DNA of 64,000 nt from Paenibacillus sp. PCH8. GTDB taxonomy: Bacteria; Bacillota; Bacilli; Paenibacillales; Paenibacillaceae. The stretch covers positions 744,001-808,000 of the forward strand of contig NZ_PKQK01000002.1 in NCBI RefSeq assembly GCF_002968835.1, in the 5' to 3' direction. Below, one piece after another: positions 7,984-16,547 of the stretch; the stretch's first letter is position 1, and the number at the start of each line of letters is the position of its first letter. A program made the position numbers and the translations under genes. The notes beneath the pieces are model-generated. The model made no database searches. It was not told where the DNA came from and saw nothing but the letters and a program-made list of their open reading frames with translations.

Positions 7984-8895
7984 ATGCATACCGTCTGGAA
8001 AGGTGCACTTAGTTTTGGCCTTGTGCATGTCCCTGTCAAAATGTTCTCGGCGACCGAAGACAAAGACATCTCTATGCGCTACATCCATAAAGTCTGCGGC
8101 AGCCCACTCGCTTATGTACGTCAGTGTCCCTCCTGTGAAGTGGACGTGAATTGGGAGGAGATCACCAAAGGTTATGAGTATGAGAAAGGAAAATTCGTGC
8201 TTTTCGAAAAAGATGAACTGGAAGCGTTAAATGATTCCGCCAGCAAAACGATCACCATACTGGACTTTGTGGACCTGACCGAGATCGATCCGATCTATTT
8301 TCAGAAAACATATTACCTGTCACCCGATCAGGCTGGGGGTAATGCCTACCAACTGCTGATGAATGCCATGCGTGACACCGGCAAAATCGGTATTGCCAAA
8401 ATCTCCATCCGCTCCAAGAGCAGCCTTGCAGCCATTCGGGTTCTGGAGGATTGCCTGTCGATGGAGACCATATTCTATCCCGATGAAATTCGTCCTGTCT
8501 CACAGGTCCCGAACCTGCCCGAAGTGCAGAATGTGAATGAGAAAGAACTCACCATGGCGAAACTGCTAATCGATCAATTATCCACCCCTTTTGAACCTGG
8601 TAAATATACCGATGACTACCGGAGCAAACTGTTGGATCTCATCCAGCACAAAGTGGCGGGCGAAGAAATCAAGATTGCTCCAGCCAAGCCGGAAGCCAAT
8701 GTGATGGACTTGATGGCTGCCTTGCAGGCGAGTATCGAGGCAGTGAAGCCCATCCCCATGGACCCTGGAACCACAACGGCCAAGCCAAAGAAACGTGTAC
8801 CACGTAAAACAACGGAGCAAGCTGTTGCCAGCGGCGAAACGGATTCCCCTGCTCCAGTTAAACGGAAAAGAACCCCGGCCAAACCCAAGGCGTGA
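7984..8895 (+). CDS. ku: DNA end-binding protein Ku
   Basis: A 303-residue bacterial Ku protein that binds double-strand ends and recruits LigD in non-homologous end joining. It opens with the signature TVWKGALSFGLVHVPVKMFSA (from residue 3) and has the Ku core to about residue 225. A Lys/Pro/Ala-rich basic tail (about 260-303) follows, as in many bacterial Ku proteins, where it binds DNA. AAAGGAG precedes the ATG. The ligase and polymerase partners lie 2.6 kb downstream on the same strand, behind two other genes. Confidence 0.96.
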   Translation: MHTVWKGALSFGLVHVPVKMFSATEDKDISMRYIHKVCGSPLAYVRQCPSCEVDVNWEEITKGYEYEKGKFVLFEKDELEALNDSASKTITILDFVDLTEIDPIYFQKTYYLSPDQAGGNAYQLLMNAMRDTGKIGIAKISIRSKSSLAAIRVLEDCLSMETIFYPDEIRPVSQVPNLPEVQNVNEKELTMAKLLIDQLSTPFEPGKYTDDYRSKLLDLIQHKVAGEEIKIAPAKPEANVMDLMAALQASIEAVKPIPMDPGTTTAKPKKRVPRKTTEQAVASGETDSPAPVKRKRTPAKPKA

Positions 8896-8963
8896 AGTAA
8901 CACGTTGAACACCAATCTTTTCTCTGAAACACGATCAACGTCAGTAAAATGTGATGAACTCCG

Positions 8964-8991
8964 ATCCGGCTTGTTTAGTCGGATTTTTTTA
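8964..8991 (+). terminator. Terminator of Ku
   Basis: ATCCGGCT (8964-8971) and AGTCGGAT (8977-8984) form an 8-bp stem with one G-T pair and a five-base loop, followed by a T run. It lies about 70 bases past the Ku stop and separates Ku from the next gene. Confidence 0.85.
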
Positions 8992-9110
8992 TTTTCAGCA
9001 TTTTGCATAATTCTATTTTACTCACTCCCGGGTACAAGATATTAGACGAACAGAAGCGTTTCGATCTATACCTTGCTGATTAACAGCGCGATCTGAACAT
9101 TTACTTTTTC

Positions 9111-9139
9111 TTGACGAAACATGATTTATATTTTATATT
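9111..9139 (+). promoter_or_regulatory. Sigma-A promoter of the dioxygenase gene
   Basis: TTGACG (9111-9116) and TATATT (9134-9139) are 17 bases apart. The start codon is 142 bases further on, leaving room for the operator-like dyad at 9152-9178. Confidence 0.7.
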
Positions 9140-9151
9140 AACTTATGAAAA

Positions 9152-9178
9152 GTAACTTATTTATGATTATATAGTTAC
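9152..9178. promoter_or_regulatory. Operator-like dyad GTAACT-N15-AGTTAC
   Basis: GTAACT at 9152-9157 is inverted at 9173-9178 with 15 bases between. It begins about six bases after the expected transcription start, where a repressor would block the dioxygenase promoter. Bacillus catE is repressed by MarR/DUF24-type regulators, but I cannot match this site to a known one. Confidence 0.45.
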
Positions 9179-9281
9179 ATTCTTACACCAGCACAAGTAA
9201 TTCTAAGAAATGTACTCCAATATCTGATCTCAAAGCATACATGAATGATTTCCAAATATCTGACTTCCAGGAGGAATAAAC

Positions 9282-10151
9282 ATGAATACGATGTATCAAA
9301 TCCCTGCCACAACCCATCTGGGTGAAGTAAGTCTGAAGATTAGCAACCTTGACCGTTCCATACAGTTCTATACCGACGTGGTCGGACTAAAGTTAATGGA
9401 GCGCAAGGGTACAGTCGCCACCATGACAGCGGACGGTAAACATTCCCTCTTGCGACTTGAAGAACTGACCGATGGTATCACCCTGCCCGAACGATCACAT
9501 GCCGGCTTGTATCACTTCGCCATCCTGTTGCCTGACCGCAAGTCTCTGGGGCTTGCTCTCCGCAATATGGCTGCATCAGGTATTGAGATCGGTCAAGGCG
9601 ATCATCTGGTTAGCGAAGCTTTCTATTTCTCCGATCCCGATCTGAATGGAATTGAGATCTATGCCGATCGTGCACGCGATACGTGGAAACGGGATGCCGA
9701 TAACAATTACATTATGGCTAGTGATCCGGTAGATGTGGAGGGTCTGTTCACCCTCTCCGAGAACGAAGCTTGGCACGGCCTGCCCGCAGGTACAGTGATT
9801 GGTCATGTTCATTTCCACGTCCGCAGTCTGGAAGAGTCGCGCGAGTTCTATACCGGTGTACTCGGATTCGATATCGTCGGCAACTTTGCCAACATGTCAG
9901 CCCTGTTTGTCTCTGCAGGCGGATATCATCACCATCTGGGTCTGAATATCTGGGCCGGGGTGGGTGCACCTGTTAAGCCGGATAACGCTACAGGAATTGA
10001 TTACTTCACCATTGTTTACTCTACGGAGGAACAATTGGAACAGGCCCTTGAACAATTGCGTCAATCAAAGGCGGCTGTTACACGTCTTGAGGATACCTGG
10101 TTTACGGTAGACCCACAGAACATCCGTGTTCGTCTGACTACGGGTAACTGA
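9282..10151 (+). CDS. Catechol 2,3-dioxygenase-like VOC protein (CatE family)
   Basis: A 289-residue protein with two vicinal-oxygen-chelate modules: the first about 10-130 (HLGEVSLKISNLDRSIQFYTDVVGL), the second about 165-285 (IGHVHFHVRSLEESREFYTGVLGF). Candidate metal ligands are His in the opening strands, the His-His region YHHHLGL and the closing acidic residue of each module. Length and order match Bacillus CatE, an extradiol dioxygenase that removes catechols; the substrate here is unproven. GGAGGAATAAAC precedes the ATG. It is a single-gene unit with its own promoter and terminator. Confidence 0.8.
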   Translation: MNTMYQIPATTHLGEVSLKISNLDRSIQFYTDVVGLKLMERKGTVATMTADGKHSLLRLEELTDGITLPERSHAGLYHFAILLPDRKSLGLALRNMAASGIEIGQGDHLVSEAFYFSDPDLNGIEIYADRARDTWKRDADNNYIMASDPVDVEGLFTLSENEAWHGLPAGTVIGHVHFHVRSLEESREFYTGVLGFDIVGNFANMSALFVSAGGYHHHLGLNIWAGVGAPVKPDNATGIDYFTIVYSTEEQLEQALEQLRQSKAAVTRLEDTWFTVDPQNIRVRLTTGN

Positions 10152-10202
10152 TCTCACTGATACGGCAACATTATTTTGTCTTTAATAAGTCTAGTATGCC
10201 TT

Positions 10203-10257
10203 GCCCAGGTAGTCTGTCTCTACAGCATGACTGAGAGATCGGTTACCTGGGCTTTTC
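10203..10257 (+). terminator. Terminator of the dioxygenase gene
   Basis: GCCCAGGTA (10203-10211) is perfectly inverted at 10244-10252, followed by TTTTC. The loop holds a smaller internal stem. Confidence 0.85.
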
Positions 10258-10267
10258 GTATACCCAT

Positions 10268-10297
10268 TTATAGAACTGGCATAATTGGTACATCCTA
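10268..10297 (+). promoter_or_regulatory. Candidate forespore (sigma-G type) promoter of gerAB-ligase-polymerase
   Basis: CATCCTA (10291-10297) fits CATnnTA, and TTATA (10268-10272), 18 bases before it, fits GnATR with one mismatch. The start codon lies 40 bases downstream. Its likeness to the candidate in front of Ku is what makes it notable; each alone is weak. Confidence 0.4.
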
Positions 10298-10336
10298 ACC
10301 ATGAACGCAGACAAGATTGGTTAAGGAGATATTCTA

Positions 10337-11446
10337 ATGATTGAAAAGGGGCGCTTGACCGTCAGGCAGCTTGCTTCGCTCATGTTTCTTTGCACCATCG
10401 GTGAGCAGATTCTGCTCTTCCCTTCCATGATTACCTCTTACGCCCAGCAGGATGCCTGGATATCCGCCTTGTTGGGTGTTGCCGGGGGAGTCGGTATACT
10501 CTTTATCATGCTTGTTGCCTACAAGCAGCATCCCCAATTAAACCTCATCCAGAATGTCATTCAAACATTAGGCCCCTGGATCGGAGCTTTGTTCAGCTCT
10601 TTTTATATCTTTTATTTTCTGATCAGTACCTCTACGTACATCAGGGAGGTCGGCGATTTCATGACCACCCACATTTTACCGTATTCTCCGCTAGGGATTC
10701 TGCATCTGGTTTTTATTTGTACACTTGCCTGGGGCCTTCTCTCGGGTCTGGAGAGCATCGGCAAGAGTGCCGAAATCTTTCTTCCCTTAATCGTGCTCTT
10801 TCTGCTTATACTGACCGTGTGCCTGCTTCCCAACGTCCAGCTGAGTCACATTAAACCTGTGCTTGCACAAGGCTTTCTTGGACCATTCAAAGGTTTTATC
10901 GCTGTACTTACATATCCTTATTGCCAACTGTGCATCTTCATGATGCTCCTTCCGTATACGAAGAAAGAACCCCATTTAGAAAAGGATTTTCTGCTATCGG
11001 GCATGATTGGCGGCTTATTACTTTCGCTGATTCTCAGCATGTGTCTGCTGGTCATGGGCCCTTTCTTGACACAGCATCACTGGTTCACCGCGTTCAATCT
11101 TGCACAGAAGATCAGTATAGGCAACTTTTTGCAACGGATTGAGGCTTTCATGGCATCTGTATGGCTCATCGCTGTGTTCTTCAAAAGTGTACTGTTCTTC
11201 TACAGTTTCATCCTGAGTCTGGCTCACCTGTTTCGCCTGGCCAACTACCGTTCACTGATACTACCCGGCTCGGGACTTATCTTCGCCATGTCCATTCTCA
11301 TTGCGCCTGACGAGAACTTTTACCTCAAGGTGATCATTCCTTACTGGATTGATTGGGATCTTACTTGCGGTATTGCTTTACCGCTAATGCTCATTCTGGT
11401 ACATCAAATGAAAATGCGTTTACGAAAAATAAAACAATCCACCTAA
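10337..11446 (+). CDS. GerAB-type spore germination permease (orphan)
   Basis: A 369-residue membrane protein with about ten hydrophobic segments, in the amino-acid-permease-like GerAB/GerKB family that forms the ligand-binding subunit of germinant receptors in the spore inner membrane. The opening RLTVRQLASLMFLCTIGEQILLFPS resembles the family's first helices. AAGGAGATATTCTA precedes the ATG. No GerAA or GerAC partner is present. The gap to the ligase gene is 40 bases with no terminator, so the three genes should share a transcript. Confidence 0.88.
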   Translation: MIEKGRLTVRQLASLMFLCTIGEQILLFPSMITSYAQQDAWISALLGVAGGVGILFIMLVAYKQHPQLNLIQNVIQTLGPWIGALFSSFYIFYFLISTSTYIREVGDFMTTHILPYSPLGILHLVFICTLAWGLLSGLESIGKSAEIFLPLIVLFLLILTVCLLPNVQLSHIKPVLAQGFLGPFKGFIAVLTYPYCQLCIFMMLLPYTKKEPHLEKDFLLSGMIGGLLLSLILSMCLLVMGPFLTQHHWFTAFNLAQKISIGNFLQRIEAFMASVWLIAVFFKSVLFFYSFILSLAHLFRLANYRSLILPGSGLIFAMSILIAPDENFYLKVIIPYWIDWDLTCGIALPLMLILVHQMKMRLRKIKQST

Positions 11447-11486
11447 TCCAGCTGTCACTCCAGTAGGAATGAGAAAGGAGTTCTCC

Positions 11487-12437
11487 ATGTTCAAACCGAT
11501 TATTCCATTTGAACCCATATCCCGGGATACCTTGCCCACAGGACCGCAGTGGATAGCACAGATCAAATGGGACGGTGTCCGCATGCTCGCTTATGAGGAC
11601 GGACAAGAGCTGCGTCTGATAAACCGCAGACTGCATGAACGAACCGCACAGTATCCCGAGCTGGCGATTCCACGTAATCTATGTGCCGGTTCCTCTTACA
11701 TTCTGGATGGTGAAGTCATTGCACTGGACCCGGACACCGGTAAACCGTCGTTCTATCACGTTCTCAGGCGGGATCGCATGAGCAGGCCTGATGGCATCGC
11801 ACAAGCTGTACACCAGATTCCAGTCACTTATATGGTATTTGATATCTTGTTCTACGAGGGAATGTGGGTGACGGAACGACCACTGGCAGAGCGTCAGCGG
11901 TTGTTGCATGAGGTGCTCAATCCTGCTCCCCATGTTCAGGAGGTAACCAATGCACCAGATGCAGCTTCCCTGCTTACAGTGATGAGACAGCATCAGATGG
12001 AAGGAATCGTGTGCAAGGATCTTTCCAGCAACTACGGGATTCAGGGCAAGGATCAGCGCTGGCAGAAGGTCAAAATCATGCATGATGTATATGCCATGAT
12101 CGGCGGAGTCACTTACCGGAGCGGTATCGTGAACGCCGTTGCGGTTGGTGTATATGATGGACCTCATTTTGTCTATATTGGTCATGTCGGGACTGGCAAG
12201 CTTAACTCTAATACCTGGCGAGAACTCACGTATCAAGTACAGCCTCTGATCAGAGAGGAAAGGCCGTTCCATAATGTACCCGAGCGCAGCGCGGAGACCA
12301 CCTGGGTGGAACCACAAGTAGGTGTCAAAGTTCAGTATATGGAACTGACACATCATCGCACACTCCGCCACCCCAGTATTCAGACCTTTGCAGCCGTAAC
12401 CCGTGAGGATTGCCTGGCGAACCAGTTGCTTCAATAA
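11487..12437 (+). CDS. ATP-dependent DNA ligase (LigD ligase domain, stand-alone)
   Basis: A 316-residue nucleotidyltransferase ligase for end joining. The AMP-accepting lysine is K27 in IKWDGVR. Other ligase motifs are visible: LDGEVIAL (motif III), FDILFYEG, EGIVCKD (motif IV) and WQKVKI (motif V), then an OB-fold region. ATG 11487 is chosen because GGAG lies six bases upstream; an ATG at 11469 lacks a site. In many bacteria this domain is fused with a polymerase in LigD; here the polymerase is the next gene. Confidence 0.93.
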   Translation: MFKPIIPFEPISRDTLPTGPQWIAQIKWDGVRMLAYEDGQELRLINRRLHERTAQYPELAIPRNLCAGSSYILDGEVIALDPDTGKPSFYHVLRRDRMSRPDGIAQAVHQIPVTYMVFDILFYEGMWVTERPLAERQRLLHEVLNPAPHVQEVTNAPDAASLLTVMRQHQMEGIVCKDLSSNYGIQGKDQRWQKVKIMHDVYAMIGGVTYRSGIVNAVAVGVYDGPHFVYIGHVGTGKLNSNTWRELTYQVQPLIREERPFHNVPERSAETTWVEPQVGVKVQYMELTHHRTLRHPSIQTFAAVTREDCLANQLLQ

Positions 12438-12513
12438 ATAAAAACCAGCTAGAAATCGTGCAGCCGATCATTCCAGCAACGGATTCAATAATGGATTACG
12501 CATTGGAGGTGTT

Positions 12514-13410
12514 ATGTACATGGCCCCTAAGATCCAAGGAACCATTGTAATCGAAGGTATAGAACTTACCGTAACCAACCCGGACAAGCTGCTATGGCCG
12601 GATGCGGGGGTAACCAAAGCCATCTATCTGCAAAAGCTGGCTGCACTTGCCCCTTACCTGCTCACGTACACGCGAGATAGGCTACTCACGACCATACGCT
12701 ACCCTCACGGGGCTGGAGGAACATTTTTCTATCAAAAGAATGCCCCCGAGCCTGTACCCGAATATGTTCGCACGGAAGTACATGATGGCATCCGATATGT
12801 GGTTATGAATGGACTTCCTGAATTGTTGTGGCTTGGCAATCTGGCTGCACTCGAATTCCATCCGTCCCTGCATGTGATTGGAAGCCATCTGCCCTGTGAA
12901 TGGATGATTGACCTGGACCCCTCGCAGGAACATGAACCCCGGATCATGCAAGCTGCACTCATCGTAGGGGAGACCCTGACCTCCCTTGGTCTACAGTCCA
13001 TCCCCAAAACTTCAGGAGCCACAGGAGTTCAAATCATCGTGCCGATTGTCCCAGGTGTGACCTTTGATGAATTGCGGGATATTGGTTACTTTGTTGGCAA
13101 ATATGTCACCCAGAAGCACCCGGATCTGTTCACACTGGAACGACTCAAAAAAGAACGTGGAGACCGAATATACTTTGACTATCTTCAGCATTATGGTGGC
13201 AAGACTCTGGCGGCCCCCTATACACCCCGCGCCAAATCAGAAGCAACCGTCTCTACTCCGCTTACCTGGGATGAGGTTCGAAACAACGTCTCGATCAAGG
13301 ATTACCATCTGATGAACATTATCGAACGCCTGAATGAAATCGGCGATTTGATTGCGGCAGTTAAACCACAACCGATTGAACTGATCCTCAATCACTTGAA
13401 GAAAAAATAG
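12514..13410 (+). CDS. LigD-type polymerase/primase (PolDom, stand-alone)
   Basis: A 298-residue archaeo-eukaryotic-primase-type polymerase that fills gaps during Ku-dependent end joining. It has TNPDKLLWPDAG (21-32), the catalytic Asp pair in WMIDLDPS (D133, D135), the HPSLH/GSHLP region and the late RIYFDYLQ and AAPYTPR motifs of the LigD polymerase family. GGAGG precedes two possible ATGs (12514, 12520). No phosphoesterase domain is seen here or in the ligase gene, so the NHEJ set is Ku, ligase and polymerase as three polypeptides. Confidence 0.93.
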   Translation: MYMAPKIQGTIVIEGIELTVTNPDKLLWPDAGVTKAIYLQKLAALAPYLLTYTRDRLLTTIRYPHGAGGTFFYQKNAPEPVPEYVRTEVHDGIRYVVMNGLPELLWLGNLAALEFHPSLHVIGSHLPCEWMIDLDPSQEHEPRIMQAALIVGETLTSLGLQSIPKTSGATGVQIIVPIVPGVTFDELRDIGYFVGKYVTQKHPDLFTLERLKKERGDRIYFDYLQHYGGKTLAAPYTPRAKSEATVSTPLTWDEVRNNVSIKDYHLMNIIERLNEIGDLIAAVKPQPIELILNHLKKK

Positions 13411-13443
13411 CCGACTCCCTCATCACAAGGGTGTCGGCTATTA
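13402..13443. terminator. Bidirectional terminator, polymerase gene / YitT gene
   Basis: ATAGCCGAC is inverted as GTCGGCTAT with inner CCCT/AGGG pairs. The stem begins at the polymerase gene's stop codon; an A run on the left gives U residues for the minus strand. It serves two convergent genes. Confidence 0.75.
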
Positions 13444-13466
13444 TCGTTCATGCGTACGTTTTATAG

Positions 13467-14378
13467 CTAATGGATACCTTTTTTCTTGAAACGCCCGCCC
13501 TTCACATCATGAATGTTACCGATTGCCACGAAGGCTTGCGGGTCCCAATCTTCAACAATGGTTTTGAGCTTGGCTTCTTCCAAACGGGTGATCACAACAA
13601 AGATAATTTTCTTCTCGTCCCCGCTGAATCCGCCCTCTCCATCGAGATACGTCACACCACGGCCAAGACGATCTGTCAGAGCTGAGCCGATATCACGATA
13701 CTTCTCACTAATGATCCATACTGATTTGGACTGATCCAGTCCTTCATTCACGATATCAATCATCTTCATCGCAATATAATATGCAATCATGGAATACAGG
13801 GCATTCGGCCAACCGAAAACAAATCCTGCACCTGCAAAAATAAATACGTTAATGAACAATACGATCTGTCCTACAGACAACGGTGATTTCTCACTAAGCA
13901 GGATGGCCACAATCTCTGTACCGTCCAGTGAGCCACCAGACCGAATTACGAGTCCAACACCCACTCCAAGGATCAATCCGCCGAATACAGCTCCGAGCAG
14001 CGGCTCTCCCGGTGTTAATGCAGGAACATGGTGCAACAATGATGTCCCGATGGACATGACCACGATCCCCAGCAGTGTGGATAACGCAAATGTTTTACCA
14101 ATCTGTTTGTAACCCAGAATCAGGAAAGGCAAGTTGAGCACGGTCAGAAATATTCCGAGCGGCAGATGTGTAAGCTCTGACACCATAATTGAAATCCCTG
14201 TAATTCCACCATCAATAACACCATTCGGCACGAGAAACACTTCAAGCGACACAGCCATCAGTGCAGCACCCACCAGAATCATTACAATTCGTTGCAGAAG
14301 CTTCAATGTAAACACCGAGCTTTTGACCCCGCGGTCAGCTGTCTTGGCTGTTAGTTCTTTCACCGTTACATTGGACAT
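13467..14378 (-). CDS. YitT-family membrane protein with DUF2179 domain
   Basis: A 303-residue protein with five or six membrane helices (about 25-215). It contains the family's GGITGISIMVSELTHLPLG and GSLDGTEIVAIL segments, then a cytosolic DUF2179-type domain (KSVWIISEKYRDIG, about 220-295). Function of the family is not established. GGGGGAT sits before the ATG. It stands alone between two terminators. Confidence 0.88.
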   Translation of the reverse strand: MSNVTVKELTAKTADRGVKSSVFTLKLLQRIVMILVGAALMAVSLEVFLVPNGVIDGGITGISIMVSELTHLPLGIFLTVLNLPFLILGYKQIGKTFALSTLLGIVVMSIGTSLLHHVPALTPGEPLLGAVFGGLILGVGVGLVIRSGGSLDGTEIVAILLSEKSPLSVGQIVLFINVFIFAGAGFVFGWPNALYSMIAYYIAMKMIDIVNEGLDQSKSVWIISEKYRDIGSALTDRLGRGVTYLDGEGGFSGDEKKIIFVVITRLEEAKLKTIVEDWDPQAFVAIGNIHDVKGGRFKKKGIH

Positions 14379-14570
14379 GGTATCCCCCCGTTCAATCAGT
14401 GTGTGAATCCATTTTATAAATCATTTAAATACTCAGGGTGAATCTACATATAGAAGAACAAGAAATTGCATTCTACATGTACCCTGGCTATGACGAGCAC
14501 AAGCATCTAAAGGCGATATAAAATGGATTCAAAATTGTCTTAATCCCTGTCTACACTTTCAAAAGAGAGC
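14379..14570. other. Upstream region of the YitT gene
   Basis: AT-rich intergenic sequence between the YitT gene start and the cls terminators. I see no open frame, RNA motif or clear promoter pair in it. Confidence 0.4.
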
Positions 14571-14600
14571 AAAAGGGAGCCTGTTTTCCCGCAGACTCCC
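14571..14600 (-). terminator. Second terminator downstream of cls
   Basis: On the minus strand GGGAGTCTG pairs with CAGGCTCCC (one mismatch), followed by TTTTGCTCTCTTTTG. It follows the stronger cls terminator by about 70 bases and looks like a backup. Confidence 0.6.
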
Positions 14601-14670
14601 CTCCTTCGTCAAGACATGATTTATATATCTATTATATCATAAAAGATCAAATTTGAGCAAAATACTTAGC

Positions 14671-14708
14671 AAAAAGAAGATAAATTCACAAAAAGTGAAC
14701 TTATCTTC
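14671..14708 (-). terminator. Terminator of cls
   Basis: GAAGATAA (14676-14683) is inverted at 14701-14708, and inner TTCAC pairs with GTGAA. On the minus strand TTTTTGC follows. It lies 20 bases past the cls stop. Confidence 0.85.
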
Positions 14709-14728
14709 AGAAATCTGCCCTAAATCGG

Positions 14729-16168
14729 CTATAGAAGCGGAGAAAGCATCCGAGAAAGCATTTCTGCGCCTTTTTGCCATCGTGATCGCTCGTGAAACAC
14801 CCGTGTATCGATCTGGCTGCACTCCCCGAGATCACGTTCAAAATCGGTGACCAAACGATCAATAGAAGATGTCTCAAACAACACAGCGGTCAATTCGAAA
14901 TTACAGAAAAAACTGCGCATATCCATATTGGCCGTGCCTACGGTTGCAAGCAGTTCATCCACAATCATCACTTTGGCATGCACAAAACCTTTACGATATT
15001 GGAAGAACTGGACGCCTGCACGCAGCAGTTCCTCCACGTATGAGAGTGACGCCAGATGTACCAGTCGAGAGTCGGACTGATAGGGAATAATAATTCTCAC
15101 ATCCACTCCGCTGACAGCAGCCGTTTTGAGGGCTTCGTACAAGGCCGGGTCCGGAATGAAATAGGGTGTGGTAATGTATATTCGCTGACACGCTACCGAT
15201 ATGGCGCCAAAACACATCTCCTGAATGGCATCCCAATCCTGATCCGGCCCACTCGCCAGGATTTGAATTCGTTCTTCACCACTACAGATATGAGGCGGGA
15301 ACAATTCCGCAAGCTGGGGTTCGGTAATACGCTCGCCGGCAGCAAGCTTCCAGTCATTAAGGAACGTACTTTGCAGAAAGTATACGGCATCTCCTTCAAT
15401 CTGCACATGTGTATCCCGCCAGAAACCTACCTCCGGATATTGTCCGAGATAATCATCTCCTACATTCATGCCACCCACAAAGCCAACCCGTCCATCCACG
15501 ACAACAATTTTGCGGTGGTTCCGGTAATTGACTCTACGGTCTACCGTGGCAATCAGTGGCGGCAGAAAGTAATGAAACTCCACGCCCGCATCCTGAAGTT
15601 TACGAATAAAGCTCCAGCTCATCTTATGGCTGCCCAGACCGTCACAGATAAACCGAACCTTCACTCCCTCCTGTGCCTTACGAATCATGACATCCTGAAA
15701 CTTGGTACTGATCACATCATCACGGAAGATATAAAATTCCACATGCAGGTGATGTTTCGCTTTCTCCATTTCCTTCAGCATGGCCCCAAATGCCTCTTCT
15801 CCGTTCGTGAGCACCGTACTATGATTGCAACCCGTGATGGGGCTTTCAGACAGATGGGACAACAAATTGAACAAGCGATGCTGATGCTTGAAGCGATTGC
15901 CAGGCATCTGTTCCACATCTCCGATGATGTGCGCTTGTTTCCAGATCGTCTCCCTCATTTCCCGAAAGATACGTGATCCGCCCTTGCGAAGTTTTTTCCG
16001 TTTGTTATAATCCTGCGCCACGAAATAGTACACCACAAAACCGATCAGTGGTACGCAGAACAAAATAAACAGCCAAGCCACCGCTTTTGCCGGATTACGA
16101 AATTCCAGCAAAAGAATCGTGGCCGCCTGAAAAATAAACACGAATAAAATAATAACCAGCCAGAACAT
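14729..16168 (-). CDS. cls: Cardiolipin synthase
   Basis: A 479-residue membrane phospholipase-D-type enzyme that joins two phosphatidylglycerols into cardiolipin. Two N-terminal membrane helices (about 2-22 and 30-50) precede two HKD motifs: H218, K220, D225 and H397, K399, D404. Length is normal for Bacillus ClsA. GAGGAGGAAGCCGA precedes the ATG. It is a single-gene unit. Confidence 0.95.
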   Translation of the reverse strand: MFWLVIILFVFIFQAATILLLEFRNPAKAVAWLFILFCVPLIGFVVYYFVAQDYNKRKKLRKGGSRIFREMRETIWKQAHIIGDVEQMPGNRFKHQHRLFNLLSHLSESPITGCNHSTVLTNGEEAFGAMLKEMEKAKHHLHVEFYIFRDDVISTKFQDVMIRKAQEGVKVRFICDGLGSHKMSWSFIRKLQDAGVEFHYFLPPLIATVDRRVNYRNHRKIVVVDGRVGFVGGMNVGDDYLGQYPEVGFWRDTHVQIEGDAVYFLQSTFLNDWKLAAGERITEPQLAELFPPHICSGEERIQILASGPDQDWDAIQEMCFGAISVACQRIYITTPYFIPDPALYEALKTAAVSGVDVRIIIPYQSDSRLVHLASLSYVEELLRAGVQFFQYRKGFVHAKVMIVDELLATVGTANMDMRSFFCNFELTAVLFETSSIDRLVTDFERDLGECSQIDTRVFHERSRWQKGAEMLSRMLSPLL

Positions 16169-16547
16169 TCGGCTTCCTCCTCAGGTGGCAAGCTGCATGA
16201 CCTTGTCGTTCTTTTTCAATAAACCCAGCTTTGACGATTAAGTCAGCAGCTAATCATAGATACCCAATGTAGACCCTATTCGTAACGTTTGCTTAGATAA
16301 AACTTTACATAAGATCACAAATTACATGAGTTGGATCATCTGATTTTCTGTTCAATGGTTGTATATTCTGACTGTGTTACCTTCTACATATGAAGTTATT
16401 CATCAAACAGAACAGCATTGTACCACCTAAGCAGATCAATTCCCCTTCCAGACTCTTCCTCTTTTCTTTATGAGAAGGTGGTCTTCTTACGTAAAATTAG
16501 ATATAATACTCGTTAAAAACTTATTACCTAAAGGAGAAGAGCAGTGA
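16169..16547. other. Divergent intergenic region, cls / CNNM gene
   Basis: This stretch carries both upstream regions. For the plus-strand gene a TATAAT lies at 16502-16507 without a convincing -35. I see no magnesium riboswitch or other structured RNA and no small gene. Confidence 0.4.
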
